A stretch of 15,837 nucleotides of DNA. Source: Chromera velia. Its lineage: Eukaryota; Sar; Chromeraceae. Of this stretch, positions 8,401 through 15,537 are shown piece by piece. The stretch lies in assembly GCA_018398765.1 (NCBI GenBank), contig JAHBMJ010000040.1, positions 1-15,837 on the forward strand. The letters run 5' to 3'. Position numbers and translations under genes: made by a program. Under the pieces are notes generated by a model. The model was given only the letters and a program-made list of their open reading frames with translations, did not search any database and was not told the origin of the DNA. The first letter of the stretch is position 1; every line of letters begins with the position of its first letter.

Positions 8401-9330
8401 ACATACTTTCCTAGCTACACCTTTCCCCCGCCCCTGCCTCTGCCGCATGGCAGGTCTGTCTGACTGTCACAGCCTTGAAGTCCACCCTACTACATGACCT
8501 GACAGCCTGAGATATTCTTGCCATGCCTGAGGTCTCTCCCGCCTCTCCCCTCTCAGTCATCCGCTGTGCACCATCCAACGCTGGACTAACGAAACGACTA
8601 AGTCTAGCGTTCCACAGTCGCCATGGCACTGTGGAGCGCCCCCACCTCCCCATCCGTCACCACCCTTTCCTTCTTTCTTGTATCTCTCTCTTCCCCCTTC
8701 TCTTCCGTTCTCTTTCCTCTCTTTTCGTTCTCTTCATCCTGCCCAAAGAAAACCAGACCTGCTGCCCGGTACTTTGACTGTAGTTCCGAGCCCTCCAGTG
8801 GTTCCTCCTTTCCCAACCCCCTCAGCATGTTAGCGGTTCCTTTATTGCGTCTTATTCCCTCCCACCTCACCCATTCGTACCCTACCCATACCACTAACAT
8901 ACCATGCTGACCACCGTTTTTTTAATTACGGCGGTCTGCAGCCAGGGAAAAAACCTCCTCTTTTGATCAATGAGGGGAAAAACCTGGCTTTTCCTTCCCC
9001 TTTTCAGCTCTTCCCACTCCCTATTTTTGTTCGGTCAGTTTACTTCCTTCCTTCCCTTTCTCTACCTTTACTGACCAGAACAAGAGCTAGGGAAGGTTTG
9101 ACAACCATTTCCAGCCCGGTTTTTGAACATACCAGCCTGTTTGGCTGTCGCATGCAGCCGACCAAAAACTTTCGTTTTGGCCCCCGGAAGAAACAGTCGC
9201 CAATTTCTTGGCGCTGCAAATAATTTCGAGTGCCCTCGTTTCCTTCTATCTCCCTGCATATCGTCTTTCCCCCTCCCCTCACAGCGCCTCAGGGGGAAAC
9301 CTCCAGGGACATGGAGGGAAAAACCCCTGA
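8401..9330. other. No recognisable gene; pyrimidine-rich then mixed
   Basis: The plus strand is strongly pyrimidine-rich at 8640-8750 and 8990-9070. Short motifs of the form GGGAAAAACC recur near 8945, 8973 and 9314, and 9290-9305 reads GGGGGAAACCTCC. Open frames are Ser/Phe/Leu-rich translations of CT-rich DNA. Part of the left side may belong to the retroposon ending at 8237. Confidence 0.45.
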
Positions 9331-9498
9331 TTGAAGAAAAAAGGAAAAAAGAAAGAAAGAAAAAAAAAAAGGAGGAAAAAAAAAAAAAAAAAGCAAGAAA
9401 GAATGAAGGAAAGAAAGAAAGAAAAAAAGAAAGAAAGAGAAAGGAAGAGAACGAAGAAGCTAAAATAGGGGAAGCAAAACTATAGAAAGAAGGAAACA

Positions 9499-9530
<32 letters not shown>

Positions 9531-9720
9531 ATAAAAAGAAAGAAAGAAAGAAAGAAACAAACAAAAACAGAAAGAAAGAAAGAGAGAAAGAAAGAAAAAA
9601 AGAAAAAGGAAGAGAACGAAGAAGCTAAAATAGGGGAAGCAAAACTATAAAAAGAAAGAAGAAAAGAAAGAAAAAGAGAAAGAAAGAAAGAAGGAAAGAC
9701 TGAGAGCATGAAAGAACAGA
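9331..9720. repeat. GAAA-type purine tract with an internal 44-bp duplication
   Basis: About 390 bp of GAAA, GGAA and poly-A repeats. A 44-bp non-repetitive block (GGAAGAGAACGAAGAAGCTA...) is identical at 9441-9484 and 9606-9649, offset 165 bp, showing a tandem duplication inside the tract. The long Phe/Ser-rich minus-strand frame over this region is simple-sequence translation. Confidence 0.9.
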
Positions 9721-10209
9721 CAGAGATATGAAAATAGTGAAGCCGACGTAGCAAAGTTGCAGGAGCTCAGTATGCAAACAAAAGGACGAAGAGTTTCAAA
9801 GACCGACATCGTCTTGTTTCTCTGAACTTTCTCAGTGCCTTTGAGGGTGGCCACCCCATCGTGGGGCTGTAAGGCGGGCTGCTGTAAGCAAGACAAAAAG
9901 ACAGAGGAAGTACAAACTGTGTTATAGAGAGGGGGGGGAAATGGACAGGACAAGAAAGAAGGAGGCAACTTCTTTTTGCAAAGCAAAAAATGAAGAGAAG
10001 ACAGGCAGGTAGCAAAGAACATCACTCCGTTGAAAGCTGTCTACATCTGTTTAAATAACTATCTGCTTGTGCTTCTGTAGGTCAAATGGTCTTTTTGAGT
10101 TTTTGTTTGTCTATCTGTCTGTCCATCCGTCTGCAAAAGGCGTTTTTCTTTGAAACGTAGGGAGGAGGGCCACCGCTCAGCTTTCTCCTAGAAGTCTTCG
10201 CTCTCTCAA
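9721..10209. other. Gene-free stretch around repeat alpha copy 1
   Basis: Between the purine tract and the putative first exon. Apart from repeat alpha it has a small GGTGGCCACC palindrome near 9846 and a G run near 9931. No coding frame with domain-like features on either strand. Confidence 0.5.
9944..10140. repeat. Diverged segmental repeat alpha, copy 1
   Basis: Aligns over roughly 190 bp with 14581-14842. Shared blocks include GACAGGACAAGAAA, GGAGGCA, AGCAAAGAACA, GCTTCTGT, TGGTCTTT and a TCTGTCTGTCC-rich end. Several small gaps and many substitutions indicate an old duplication. Both copies lie just right of long purine microsatellites. Confidence 0.7.
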
Positions 10210-10343
10210 ATGGCCGACTCTGAATCTCCCCAGAAGCGTGCTACTCGGCGTTCACCGGCATCCCCCGGTTCCAGTCCGGTGCCCCATTTCTCTTCTACTC
10301 AACACAGACATACAAATTGTGTGTTAGCAAGCCAGGTAGGCAA
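10210..10343 (+). CDS. Possible 5' coding exon, basic Ser/Pro-rich N-terminus
   Basis: ATG in a favourable context (CAAATGG) opens a frame reading MADSESPQKRATRRSPASPG, then SSPVPHFSSTQHRHTN. It reaches a consensus splice donor GTAAGT at 10344; an alternative donor GTAGGC lies at 10336. Unspliced, it ends at a TAA at 10345-10347. No following exon was identified before the minus-strand relic at 10557. It could be a genuine first exon, a transposon-borne fragment or chance. The Ser/Pro/Arg composition is typical of disordered N-termini of nuclear proteins, which is only suggestive. Confidence 0.28.
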
Positions 10344-10556
10344 GTAAGTGGAAAAAGAAGGGGTAAAAAAAACGGATGCAAGAAGCAAAAGCAGAGAAAG
10401 GACATGATGTTGTTTTTATACTGACAATGATGAAAAATATTAAATCTGAGTACACAAGCCTGACTCAAGTGTCTCATCCACTAGTCTGAGGTCCTTCTGT
10501 AACCTCCCCCCGGCGGGCCGCCTCTAGTCCAGCACCTCATGAGCCTTTCAGTAGGA

Positions 10557-11161
10557 CTAGGTCACGTCTGTCTCTGAGTTGAGGAACTTAGTTCCCAGAG
10601 TGTGGAAAAGCGGGTCCTCTTTCTCGAGAAGCGTCTCAACTCTCTGCTGCAGTGCCTCAGCGTCAGTTTACACCTTCTCGCTCTGCTCTGACAGGAGCAG
10701 CTGTTCCTTATCTATAGTTACTGGCACCGCAATCGTCTGCAGAGCGATGACCAGTTTGAGCAGGACGGAAGAGCGGAACAGGACTTTGGAGGTTACAAAA
10801 GAGAGGAGATGGGGTTTTCCCTCCAGGTAGAGAGGGAGATCAGAAAGCGGAGGGGCGTCTTCCTCTTCGCCTTTCTCCCTCCCTCATGGACTGCAGCCGC
10901 AGCCGCAGCTCCAGAAGGGGGAAAAGAACTTTTGTCGGAGCCCCGGGTCTTTTTGGGTGTTTTTCTCTCAATCTCGTTGAAGTAGGCTTTAGCGGTTTTG
11001 TAGAACTCTGCTCAGCGAAGCAGAATGGTGTTGGGGTTGCCAATAAAGGCGGCCAGGTGCTGGAAGGCCTCTGCAATCTCAGAGATGGCAGCTGAGGGTG
11101 CAGAGAAGACAAATCTATCCCAAACGGTCTCCAACATCAAAACGGTCTCCAAAATTTCCAT
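10557..11161 (-). pseudogene. Relic gene of unknown family, WAEFYK-type, copy 1
   Basis: From ATG 11161 the minus strand reads MEILETVLMLETVWDRFVFS, then AISEIAEAFQHLAAFIGN, an in-frame TGA (11012-11014), then AEFYKTAKAYFNEIERKT and an Ala-rich stretch. A frameshift near 10860-10880 moves to a second frame, LPLYLEGKPHLLSFV, then VPVTIDKEQLLLSEQ, a TAA, then ALQQRVETLLEKEDPLF, ending in TAG at 10557. The non-repetitive, helical character over about 200 codons points to a former gene. The part around AEFYK has a diverged paralog at 11967-12363. I recognise no family; a host gene, transposon gene or other mobile gene are all possible. Confidence 0.6.
10869..11015. repeat. Segmental repeat gamma, copy 1
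   Basis: Aligns with 12225-12363 over about 140 bp. Shared blocks include CCCTCATGGACT, GGGGGAAA, CGGAGCCC, GGGTGTTTTTCT, ATCTCGTT and TTTTGTAGAA. It underlies the shared AEFYK-NEIERKTP coding relic. Confidence 0.75.
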
Positions 11162-11473
11162 ATCTATGGAGCATTTCTAGGTACAAAACAATGATCAAAA
11201 ACTTAAAACAAATAGTTTTAAACGGTTTGAGAGTGTGATTAAGTTTTTTTTTAATCAGACTTAGTGAGAGAATTATATATTAACTCCATTTATGATAAAT
11301 ATATGCATTATATATGCATTTAAATTTGAATTTATGACTTTAAGTTTTTAACTCTTTAAAATATTCTCTTCATAATAAATCTTAAGGTTTTAACAGAAAG
11401 ATTGAAAACATATGTGAAACATAGTGTATAGAGCTTTTACGAGCATCGTAATTGATGTTATTAATATGTTGAC

Positions 11474-11504
<31 letters not shown>

Positions 11505-11966
11505 TATATACTGTGTGCTAGACTGTATAACTATAAATTATGAGTAGAATGCTCATAACATTGGCCATGAGCTGAAAGGACTGCTTCAGCATAACATTGC
11601 AACAACCAGATAACGAAGTTGTTTGAGTTAGATAACAATTTTTTTATGCCGCCGAAACAATGATCAACATTTTTAAATTGGCTTTCAGTGCACGTAACCT
11701 GTCAGTGAAGGTCTGTGTGTATATGGATCTGCTAGTACGCGCACGCGCGCGCGCAGACACACACACACACATACATATACACACACAAGGAGAACGGGCC
11801 GGGGGGAAAGGCAAAACGAGAGGATCATAAGCCGGCAGAGAAACTTTGGGTATGAAGGAGAGTCCGAGAGGTAGAAGGAGAACAAGTACATGCACCGCAG
11901 ACACGTGTACATACACATAAACGCGAACTCAGACAAACTGACTAACAGAAAAGCAATAACACGCCT
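11162..11966. other. AT-rich gene-free stretch with dinucleotide repeats
   Basis: Very AT-rich to about 11690. Contains a (TA)n run at 11473-11511 and an alternating purine-pyrimidine tract (GTACGCGCACGCGC then CA repeats) at 11735-11787. No coding or RNA feature is recognised. Confidence 0.6.
11735..11787. repeat. Alternating CG/CA tract (Z-DNA-prone)
   Basis: About 50 bp of nearly uninterrupted alternating purine-pyrimidine sequence, first CG-rich (CGCGCGCGCG) then CA-rich. Such tracts favour left-handed DNA under negative supercoiling; any role here is inference. Confidence 0.7.
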
Positions 11967-12363
11967 TCATTCTTTCTGAAAGCGGTAAGCTGCGGCAGAA
12001 ACCCCCGCAAGCGCATCTCCTTGCGCGTTGATGTCTGCTGAACCCTTGGCAAGGGCAGCGGCAAGGTCTATATTAATTCCTGCATCGGCTTCCCCCTCCT
12101 TCAAAACTATAGGCAGGGGAGCAAATTTAAGTGTTCCACATCCTATTGAAGGGTGCAAATCGGGCATGCTAAATTGAAGGATGAATTGGATTCTTCCTTT
12201 GAGCTGAAAGTACTGTGGGCTCTCTCTTTCCCTCATGGACTAGAGCTGCAGCTATAGCTGCAAACAGGGGGAAAGAATTTTCATCGGAGCCCTAGGTCGC
12301 TTCGGGTGTTTTTCTTTCGATCTCGTTCAGGCATGCTTCAACCTTTTTGTAGAATTCTGCCTA
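11967..12363 (-). pseudogene. Relic gene of unknown family, WAEFYK-type, copy 2
   Basis: The minus strand begins with TAG (12361-12363) then AEFYKKVEACLNEIERKTP, a second TAG (12292-12294), then GSDENSFPLFAAIAAALVHE. It continues after a frameshift as an open frame from 12236 (SPQYFQLKGRIQFILQF, then INIDLAAALAKGSADINA, ending FQKE and TGA at 11967). The first part aligns with the copy-1 relic (AEFYK-x3-A-x2-NEIERKTP). The end aligns weakly (INID...DAL...QKE against VTID...EAL...EKE). CTCACTTTTAG just before GCAGAA could be a true splice acceptor, so the first stop may instead be intronic. Transposon copy 2 lies 128 bp upstream in the gene's sense. Confidence 0.55.
12225..12363. repeat. Segmental repeat gamma, copy 2
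   Basis: Partner of 10869-11015. It is directly followed by segment beta at 12380-12491, which transposon copy 2 interrupts. Confidence 0.75.
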
Positions 12364-12379
12364 AAAGTGAGAAAAGGCA

Positions 12380-12491
12380 ACCTAGAGAAAGAAAAGAATG
12401 AAGACTCATTCTCCGTTTACCGGCCAAATGTGAAAACAAGGAAGCAGCCCGTGAAGCCTGCCTTTCTATCATTTAATCCCCTCTTCAGATG
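12380..12491. repeat. Segmental repeat beta, copy interrupted by the transposon
   Basis: Aligns with 14873-14966: AGCAGCCCGTG, CATGCCT/CCTGCCT, CTATCATTTAATC against CTGTCACTTAATC. The alignment resumes at 13316 (CAGACGTACTG) after the 824-bp insertion. Confidence 0.8.
12484..12491. repeat. Target site duplication, left of copy 2
   Basis: TTCAGATG abuts the CACCCC end; its partner at 13316-13323 is TTCAGACG (7 of 8 match). Confidence 0.85.
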
Positions 12492-12595
12492 CACCCCCCC
12501 GACACTCTAAGCTGCTCTTAAAAACATTTTTCAAGATTTTTTTTTTCAGCGGCATTTAATTTCAAGTTAGGATTTTTGAGCGGCGGCACCGTTTC

Positions 12596-12913
12596 GTGCC
12601 GTCTAGTGCCGCCAAAATTTATTCTACTGTATGCGTATGTGCCTCACTGTTGCATTACCTTTACGGAACACTGGAATGCATGGATACTCCTGTGGGCAAC
12701 TACGTCCCAGAGTCTTTTACTGTCCTTCTCGACATCGCAAAGGAGCATACAGCAGCTCAAAAAAGAGATAAGCAACAGAAAGAGAGACTGGAACGGTGCG
12801 GGGCTCGGGGTCTTTGTGTGGCTGCCTATAGGGGTGCCCATCAGGACTATTGTGAGCTTTGTCGTCTCCATAACTTTGTAGATTCCGGCCCTGAAGACTC
12901 AGACAGTGAATGA
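12596..12913 (+). CDS. 105-codon transposon-borne open frame (copy 2)
   Basis: Counterpart of 6643-6960 with the same length, GTG first codon and internal first ATG (residue 29, at 12680). Ten residues differ: for example Arg to Cys at 13, Cys to Tyr at 35, and Asp-Asp to His-Asn at 92-93. Nine of the 11 nucleotide differences are transitions. The YCELC pair and acidic C-terminus are kept. Upstream, a T-rich tract ending CAG near 12548 resembles a splice acceptor, so the frame could be the last exon of a longer product in full-length relatives. Confidence 0.35.
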   Translation: MPSSAAKIYSTVCVCASLLHYLYGTLECMDTPVGNYVPESFTVLLDIAKEHTAAQKRDKQQKERLERCGARGLCVAAYRGAHQDYCELCRLHNFVDSGPEDSDSE

Positions 12914-13016
12914 TGCGTTAGCTTGAATGTTGTATGCATTAGCATGCATGAATGAATGCTTACAATTCATACATCACTACTGAAATCACAGAAAGTGTCG
13001 CTAGCTTTTTTTTGTT

Positions 13017-13248
13017 TTTTTTAAACATATAAGCCTTCCATGCGGCATAGCTTTTTAAGACATAGGCTCTATTTGTAGCATAGTTTTTCAAGATTTAGGC
13101 TCGATCTGTTTGCGGCGTAGCTTTTCAAGACATAGGCTCTGCTTGCGGCATAGCTTTTCAAGACATAGGCCGCGCCTGCGGCACAGCTTTTCAACAGATA
13201 GGCCGCGCTTGCAGCGCGGCTTTTCAAGACATAGGCCGCGTCTGCGGC
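13017..13248 (-). repeat. 33-bp repeat array inside transposon copy 2
   Basis: Reverse-complement counterpart of the array in copy 1, with the same unit order including the single 37-bp unit. Both copies therefore descend from an ancestor that already had the array. Confidence 0.85.
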
Positions 13249-13281
13249 GTTGCCTTTCAAGAGTGGATTTTTGAGCGGCAT
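13069..13281 (-). CDS. 70-codon open frame of 11-residue repeats, in transposon copy 2
   Basis: Counterpart of 6275-6487, starting with the same ATG and ending in the same TAG. Five nucleotide differences from copy 1, three of them amino-acid changing. Function unknown; it may be only a by-product of 33-bp DNA repeats. Confidence 0.25.
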   Translation of the reverse strand: MPLKNPLLKGNAADAAYVLKSRAASAAYLLKSCAAGAAYVLKSYAASRAYVLKSYAANRSSLNLEKLCYK

Positions 13282-13315
13282 AAAATTTCAAGTAGCCTTG
13301 AGTGTCAGGGGGGTA

Positions 13316-13323
13316 TTCAGACG
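13316..13323. repeat. Target site duplication, right of copy 2
   Basis: TTCAGACG directly follows GGGGGGTA. The paralogous unoccupied site keeps CAGACGTACTG at 14956-14966. Confidence 0.85.
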
Positions 13324-13372
13324 TACTGCATCGAACCCCCCAAACAGAAAACCCGAGATGAAGTAGGGAGGT

Positions 13373-13870
13373 GATATCGGGAGGGGGGGGTCCCGGTCTA
13401 TGCGGCTGGCAAGCCCCTCACCGGGCCGCATGGAGCACGGTCCGGGCTTATAACATGGGGGGCGGGCCGTGCCGCACGGTAGACCATTAAATAATTTACC
13501 AGATAATATAACTCGGTCTCAACGTCGTCTCTTTGCGTTGCCCCCCCCCTTTCTTCTTACCAACAGGTCAACGTCTAGGTTAACGTTAATATGTGAATGC
13601 TGAAAAAGATACTGAGAGAGGAATAGAGAGGAGAGCGGGGCAGTTGAGTGCTATTGAGTGCCTCTTCTACTAGCCAGGAGTTCAAAGCCTAATGCATACT
13701 AGCTAAAGCTAGAGCTAGAGAAAGTTTTGCTGCCATGCTGCACAGCCCGGTAGGGCCGTGCCGCGCGGTAGCCTTTTTTCGCGGTACGGGGGGGGGCCGT
13801 GCTGCCGCGCGGCGAAGCCGTGCGTTACGGCCCCTTCCCCCCCTGGGCCCCCCATGCTAAAAGCATTTCA
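13373..13870. repeat. GC-rich hairpins and GGCCGTGCCGCRCGGTAG repeats
   Basis: GGCCGTGCCGCACGGTAG near 13466 recurs as GGCCGTGCCGCGCGGTAG near 13754, and a related CCGTGCTGCCGCGCGG follows near 13797. Several stems are visible: ATGCGGC/GCCGCAT (about 13399/13426) and GCACGG-CC/GG-CCGTGC (about 13436/13464). CATGGGGGGC near 13455 is inverted as GCCCCCCATG near 13847. The intervening DNA is AT-rich. This could be a small element with inverted ends of about 400 bp; no target duplication was found. Confidence 0.45.
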
Positions 13871-14186
13871 CCCCCCTATGAGATCAAGTCTATCTCACTC
13901 TGCAAGCACGTGGGGACTTGGAAACAGAGAGCGAATTCAAAGTGAGTTCTTTGTGTCATGACTGCTCGGAGAAGCATAAAAGCGAACACGCAAAAATTGT
14001 GGAAATTCAAATAAGGCATCACCAAAGAGGCATTCGCGTGAGCCCCGGAAGGCAGCCGTACCGAGATCCATGCAGAAGCAGCGAAGCCGACAGATGATTG
14101 ACATAAGACGAAATGCCTTCTGCAGAACCGAAGCGATACCAAAAAACAGACACGCACAGAAAAAACCGAGTAGTGTAAAAAGACAA
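13871..14186. other. No recognisable gene; possibly intronic
   Basis: Minus-strand frames here (for example [20 protein letters not shown]) are open and not repetitive, so a downstream exon of the E-rich gene is possible, after CTTCTGCAG near 14118. I cannot fix boundaries or phase. Confidence 0.3.
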
Positions 14187-14260
<74 letters not shown>

Positions 14261-14281
14261 ATATACACACAACCATACATG

Positions 14282-14349
<68 letters not shown>

Positions 14350-14432
14350 AACAGAGAAAGAGAGAGAGAAAGAGAGCGAGAGAGAGAGAGACATACAGAC
14401 ATACACACACACACACATACACACACACACAT

Positions 14433-14473
<41 letters not shown>

Positions 14474-14508
14474 TACGAGGGAGGGAGAGAGAAAGAGAGA
14501 GAGAGAAC

Positions 14509-14560
<52 letters not shown>
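14187..14560. repeat. Compound microsatellite (GACA)n-(CA)n-(GA)n
   Basis: Runs of GACA, then CA, GA, CA and GA again over about 370 bp. A further (TGTC)n run at about 14754-14790 is the inverted complement of the leading (GACA)n. On the minus strand the tract is pyrimidine-rich and lies downstream of the E-rich exon, consistent with an intron. Long Ser/Leu/Val/Cys frames here are simple-sequence artefacts. Confidence 0.95.
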
Positions 14561-14580
14561 TGGAGAAAAGCAGAGGTGTT

Positions 14581-14751
14581 GACAGGACAAGAAAAAAGGA
14601 GGCAGCTTGAAAAAGTAAAGAAAAAATGCCGGAAGGAAGGCGGGCAGCAAAGAACACGAATCGGTTGAGAGAAGTCTGCGTCTGTTCGAAAATATACCTC
14701 CTTGATTGAACTGATTATGCTTCTGTGGGCTAACTGGTCTTTCTGAGCATC

Positions 14752-14789
<38 letters not shown>

Positions 14790-14842
14790 CGTCCCTCTGT
14801 CCGTTCCTTTGTTCTCTGTGTTTTAGAGCGTCTGCGAAAGAT
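14581..14842. repeat. Segmental repeat alpha, copy 2
   Basis: Partner of 9944-10140, including the tetranucleotide-rich right end (GTCTGTCTGTCC) and CGTCTGCGAAAG against CGTCTGCAAAAG. It sits inside the apparent intron of the minus-strand gene at 14957-15385. Confidence 0.7.
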
Positions 14843-14956
14843 GAGTCCAACAAAAGAAAACAGAAGTGCACACAGAGGAAGAAAAGAGTGAATACCGAGT
14901 GTGGAAGAAAGGGAGCAGCCCGTGCAGCATGCCTCTCTGTCACTTAATCTCCTTAC

Positions 14957-15537
14957 AGACGTACTGGATCCCGCTCCTTCTTCTCGTCTTGCCCCTGCTG
15001 CTCGTCTGCCTCCTCCTCGTCTTTCTCCCCCTACTGCTCGTCTTAATTCCTCCTCCTCGTCTTTCTCCCCCTGCTGCTCGTCTTCCTCCTCCTCGTGTTT
15101 CTCCCCCTGCTGCTCGTCTTCTTCCTCCTCGTCTTTCTCCCCCTGCTGCTCGTCTTCTTCCTCCTCGTCTTTCTCCCCATGCAGCTCGTCTTCCTCTTCC
15201 TCGTCTTTCTCCTCCTGCTCGGACACTTTCTCGTAGTGCGGCGCGGGGACGTAGTCGGGGTCTGGCCATTTGAGGTGTTCTGGGAGAGTGTACGTCTTGT
15301 CGTCTCTGTTCATGTAGATCAGAGCCACACGCTCGAGGCTGTCGTCAAAGGTTGACACCCCCCCCAGCGACAGATTCATGAACAGCTGCAGACAGACAGA
15401 GAGACAAAGAAATGACAGATGCCTCAAGTAAAGAACCCGAGGAGACAGAGAAGAAGGAGACCTAAGAATGTGAGAACATAAACAAAGACCTGGAAGAAGG
15501 CCAGAGAGACATCTGTCTGGAGACGCGTTGCCAGGCG
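14957..15537 (-). CDS. Two exons of a minus-strand gene with Glu-rich repeats, partial
   Basis: The main exon 15385-14957 is 429 bp, phase 0 at both ends. It follows a CT-rich tract ending CTGCAG and ends before donor GTAAGG (GTACGT close by is an alternative). It reads LFMNLSLGGVSTFDDSLERV, then ALIYMNRDDKTYTLPEHLKW, then PDPDYVPAPHYEKV. Next come 12-residue acidic repeats (GEKDEEEEDEQQ) and a switch to Arg/Gly-rich sequence. A preceding 48-bp exon (15537-15490, RLATRLQTDVSLAFFQ) fits in phase across a 104-bp GT-AG intron; its 5' edge, after GAG, is uncertain. Start and end of the gene are not seen. No family is recognised; a resemblance of the N-terminal part to beta-rich repeats of VPS13-like lipid-transfer proteins is too faint to use. 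An intracellular role is likely from the acidic, charged composition (inference). Confidence 0.6.
14977..15222 (-). repeat. Purine-rich 36-bp coding repeats (acidic, then basic after a frame slip)
   Basis: Units of GAC-GAG-GAG-GAA-GAA-GAC-GAG-CAG-CAG type repeat with 36-bp period. One unit carries about 4 extra bases (near 15050), so later units are read in another frame as RRGGGRRAAG-type Arg/Gly sequence. The unit just after the slip has CAG changed to TAG in the former frame. Confidence 0.8.

Larger units (their letters stand above)
12492..13315 (+). mobile_element. 824-bp DNA transposon, copy 2, inverted relative to copy 1
   Basis: Same length and gene order as copy 1 but in opposite orientation. 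The flanking 8-bp repeats are TTCAGATG (12484-12491) and TTCAGACG (13316-13323), one mismatch. The left end starts CACCCCCCCGACACTC; the right end reversed is TACCCCCCTGACACTC. The 105-codon frame begins 104 bp inside one end and the 70-codon repeat frame 34 bp inside the other, exactly as in copy 1, so the copies are essentially gap-free. Divergence over the compared frames is about 2-4%. The unoccupied site is preserved in a paralog at 14951-14966. Confidence 0.92.

Noticed and set aside
8942-9330. GGGAAAAACC motifs as termini of a small element
   Set aside because: The motifs are short and imperfect, appear more than twice, and have no paired flanking duplication.
9068-9754. A 228-codon minus-strand Phe/Ser/Leu-rich open frame
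   Set aside because: It is translation of the GAAA-type purine tract, with no domain motif.
15250-15385. VPS13-like lipid-transfer protein identity for the minus-strand exon
   Set aside because: The LSLGGVS...ERVALIYM pattern is only loosely reminiscent; no diagnostic residues support the name.
13937-15427. A 496-codon minus-strand open frame
   Set aside because: Only its first part (15385-14957) reads like protein and has splice sites. The rest runs through (CA)n/(GA)n microsatellite, which keeps frames open by itself.
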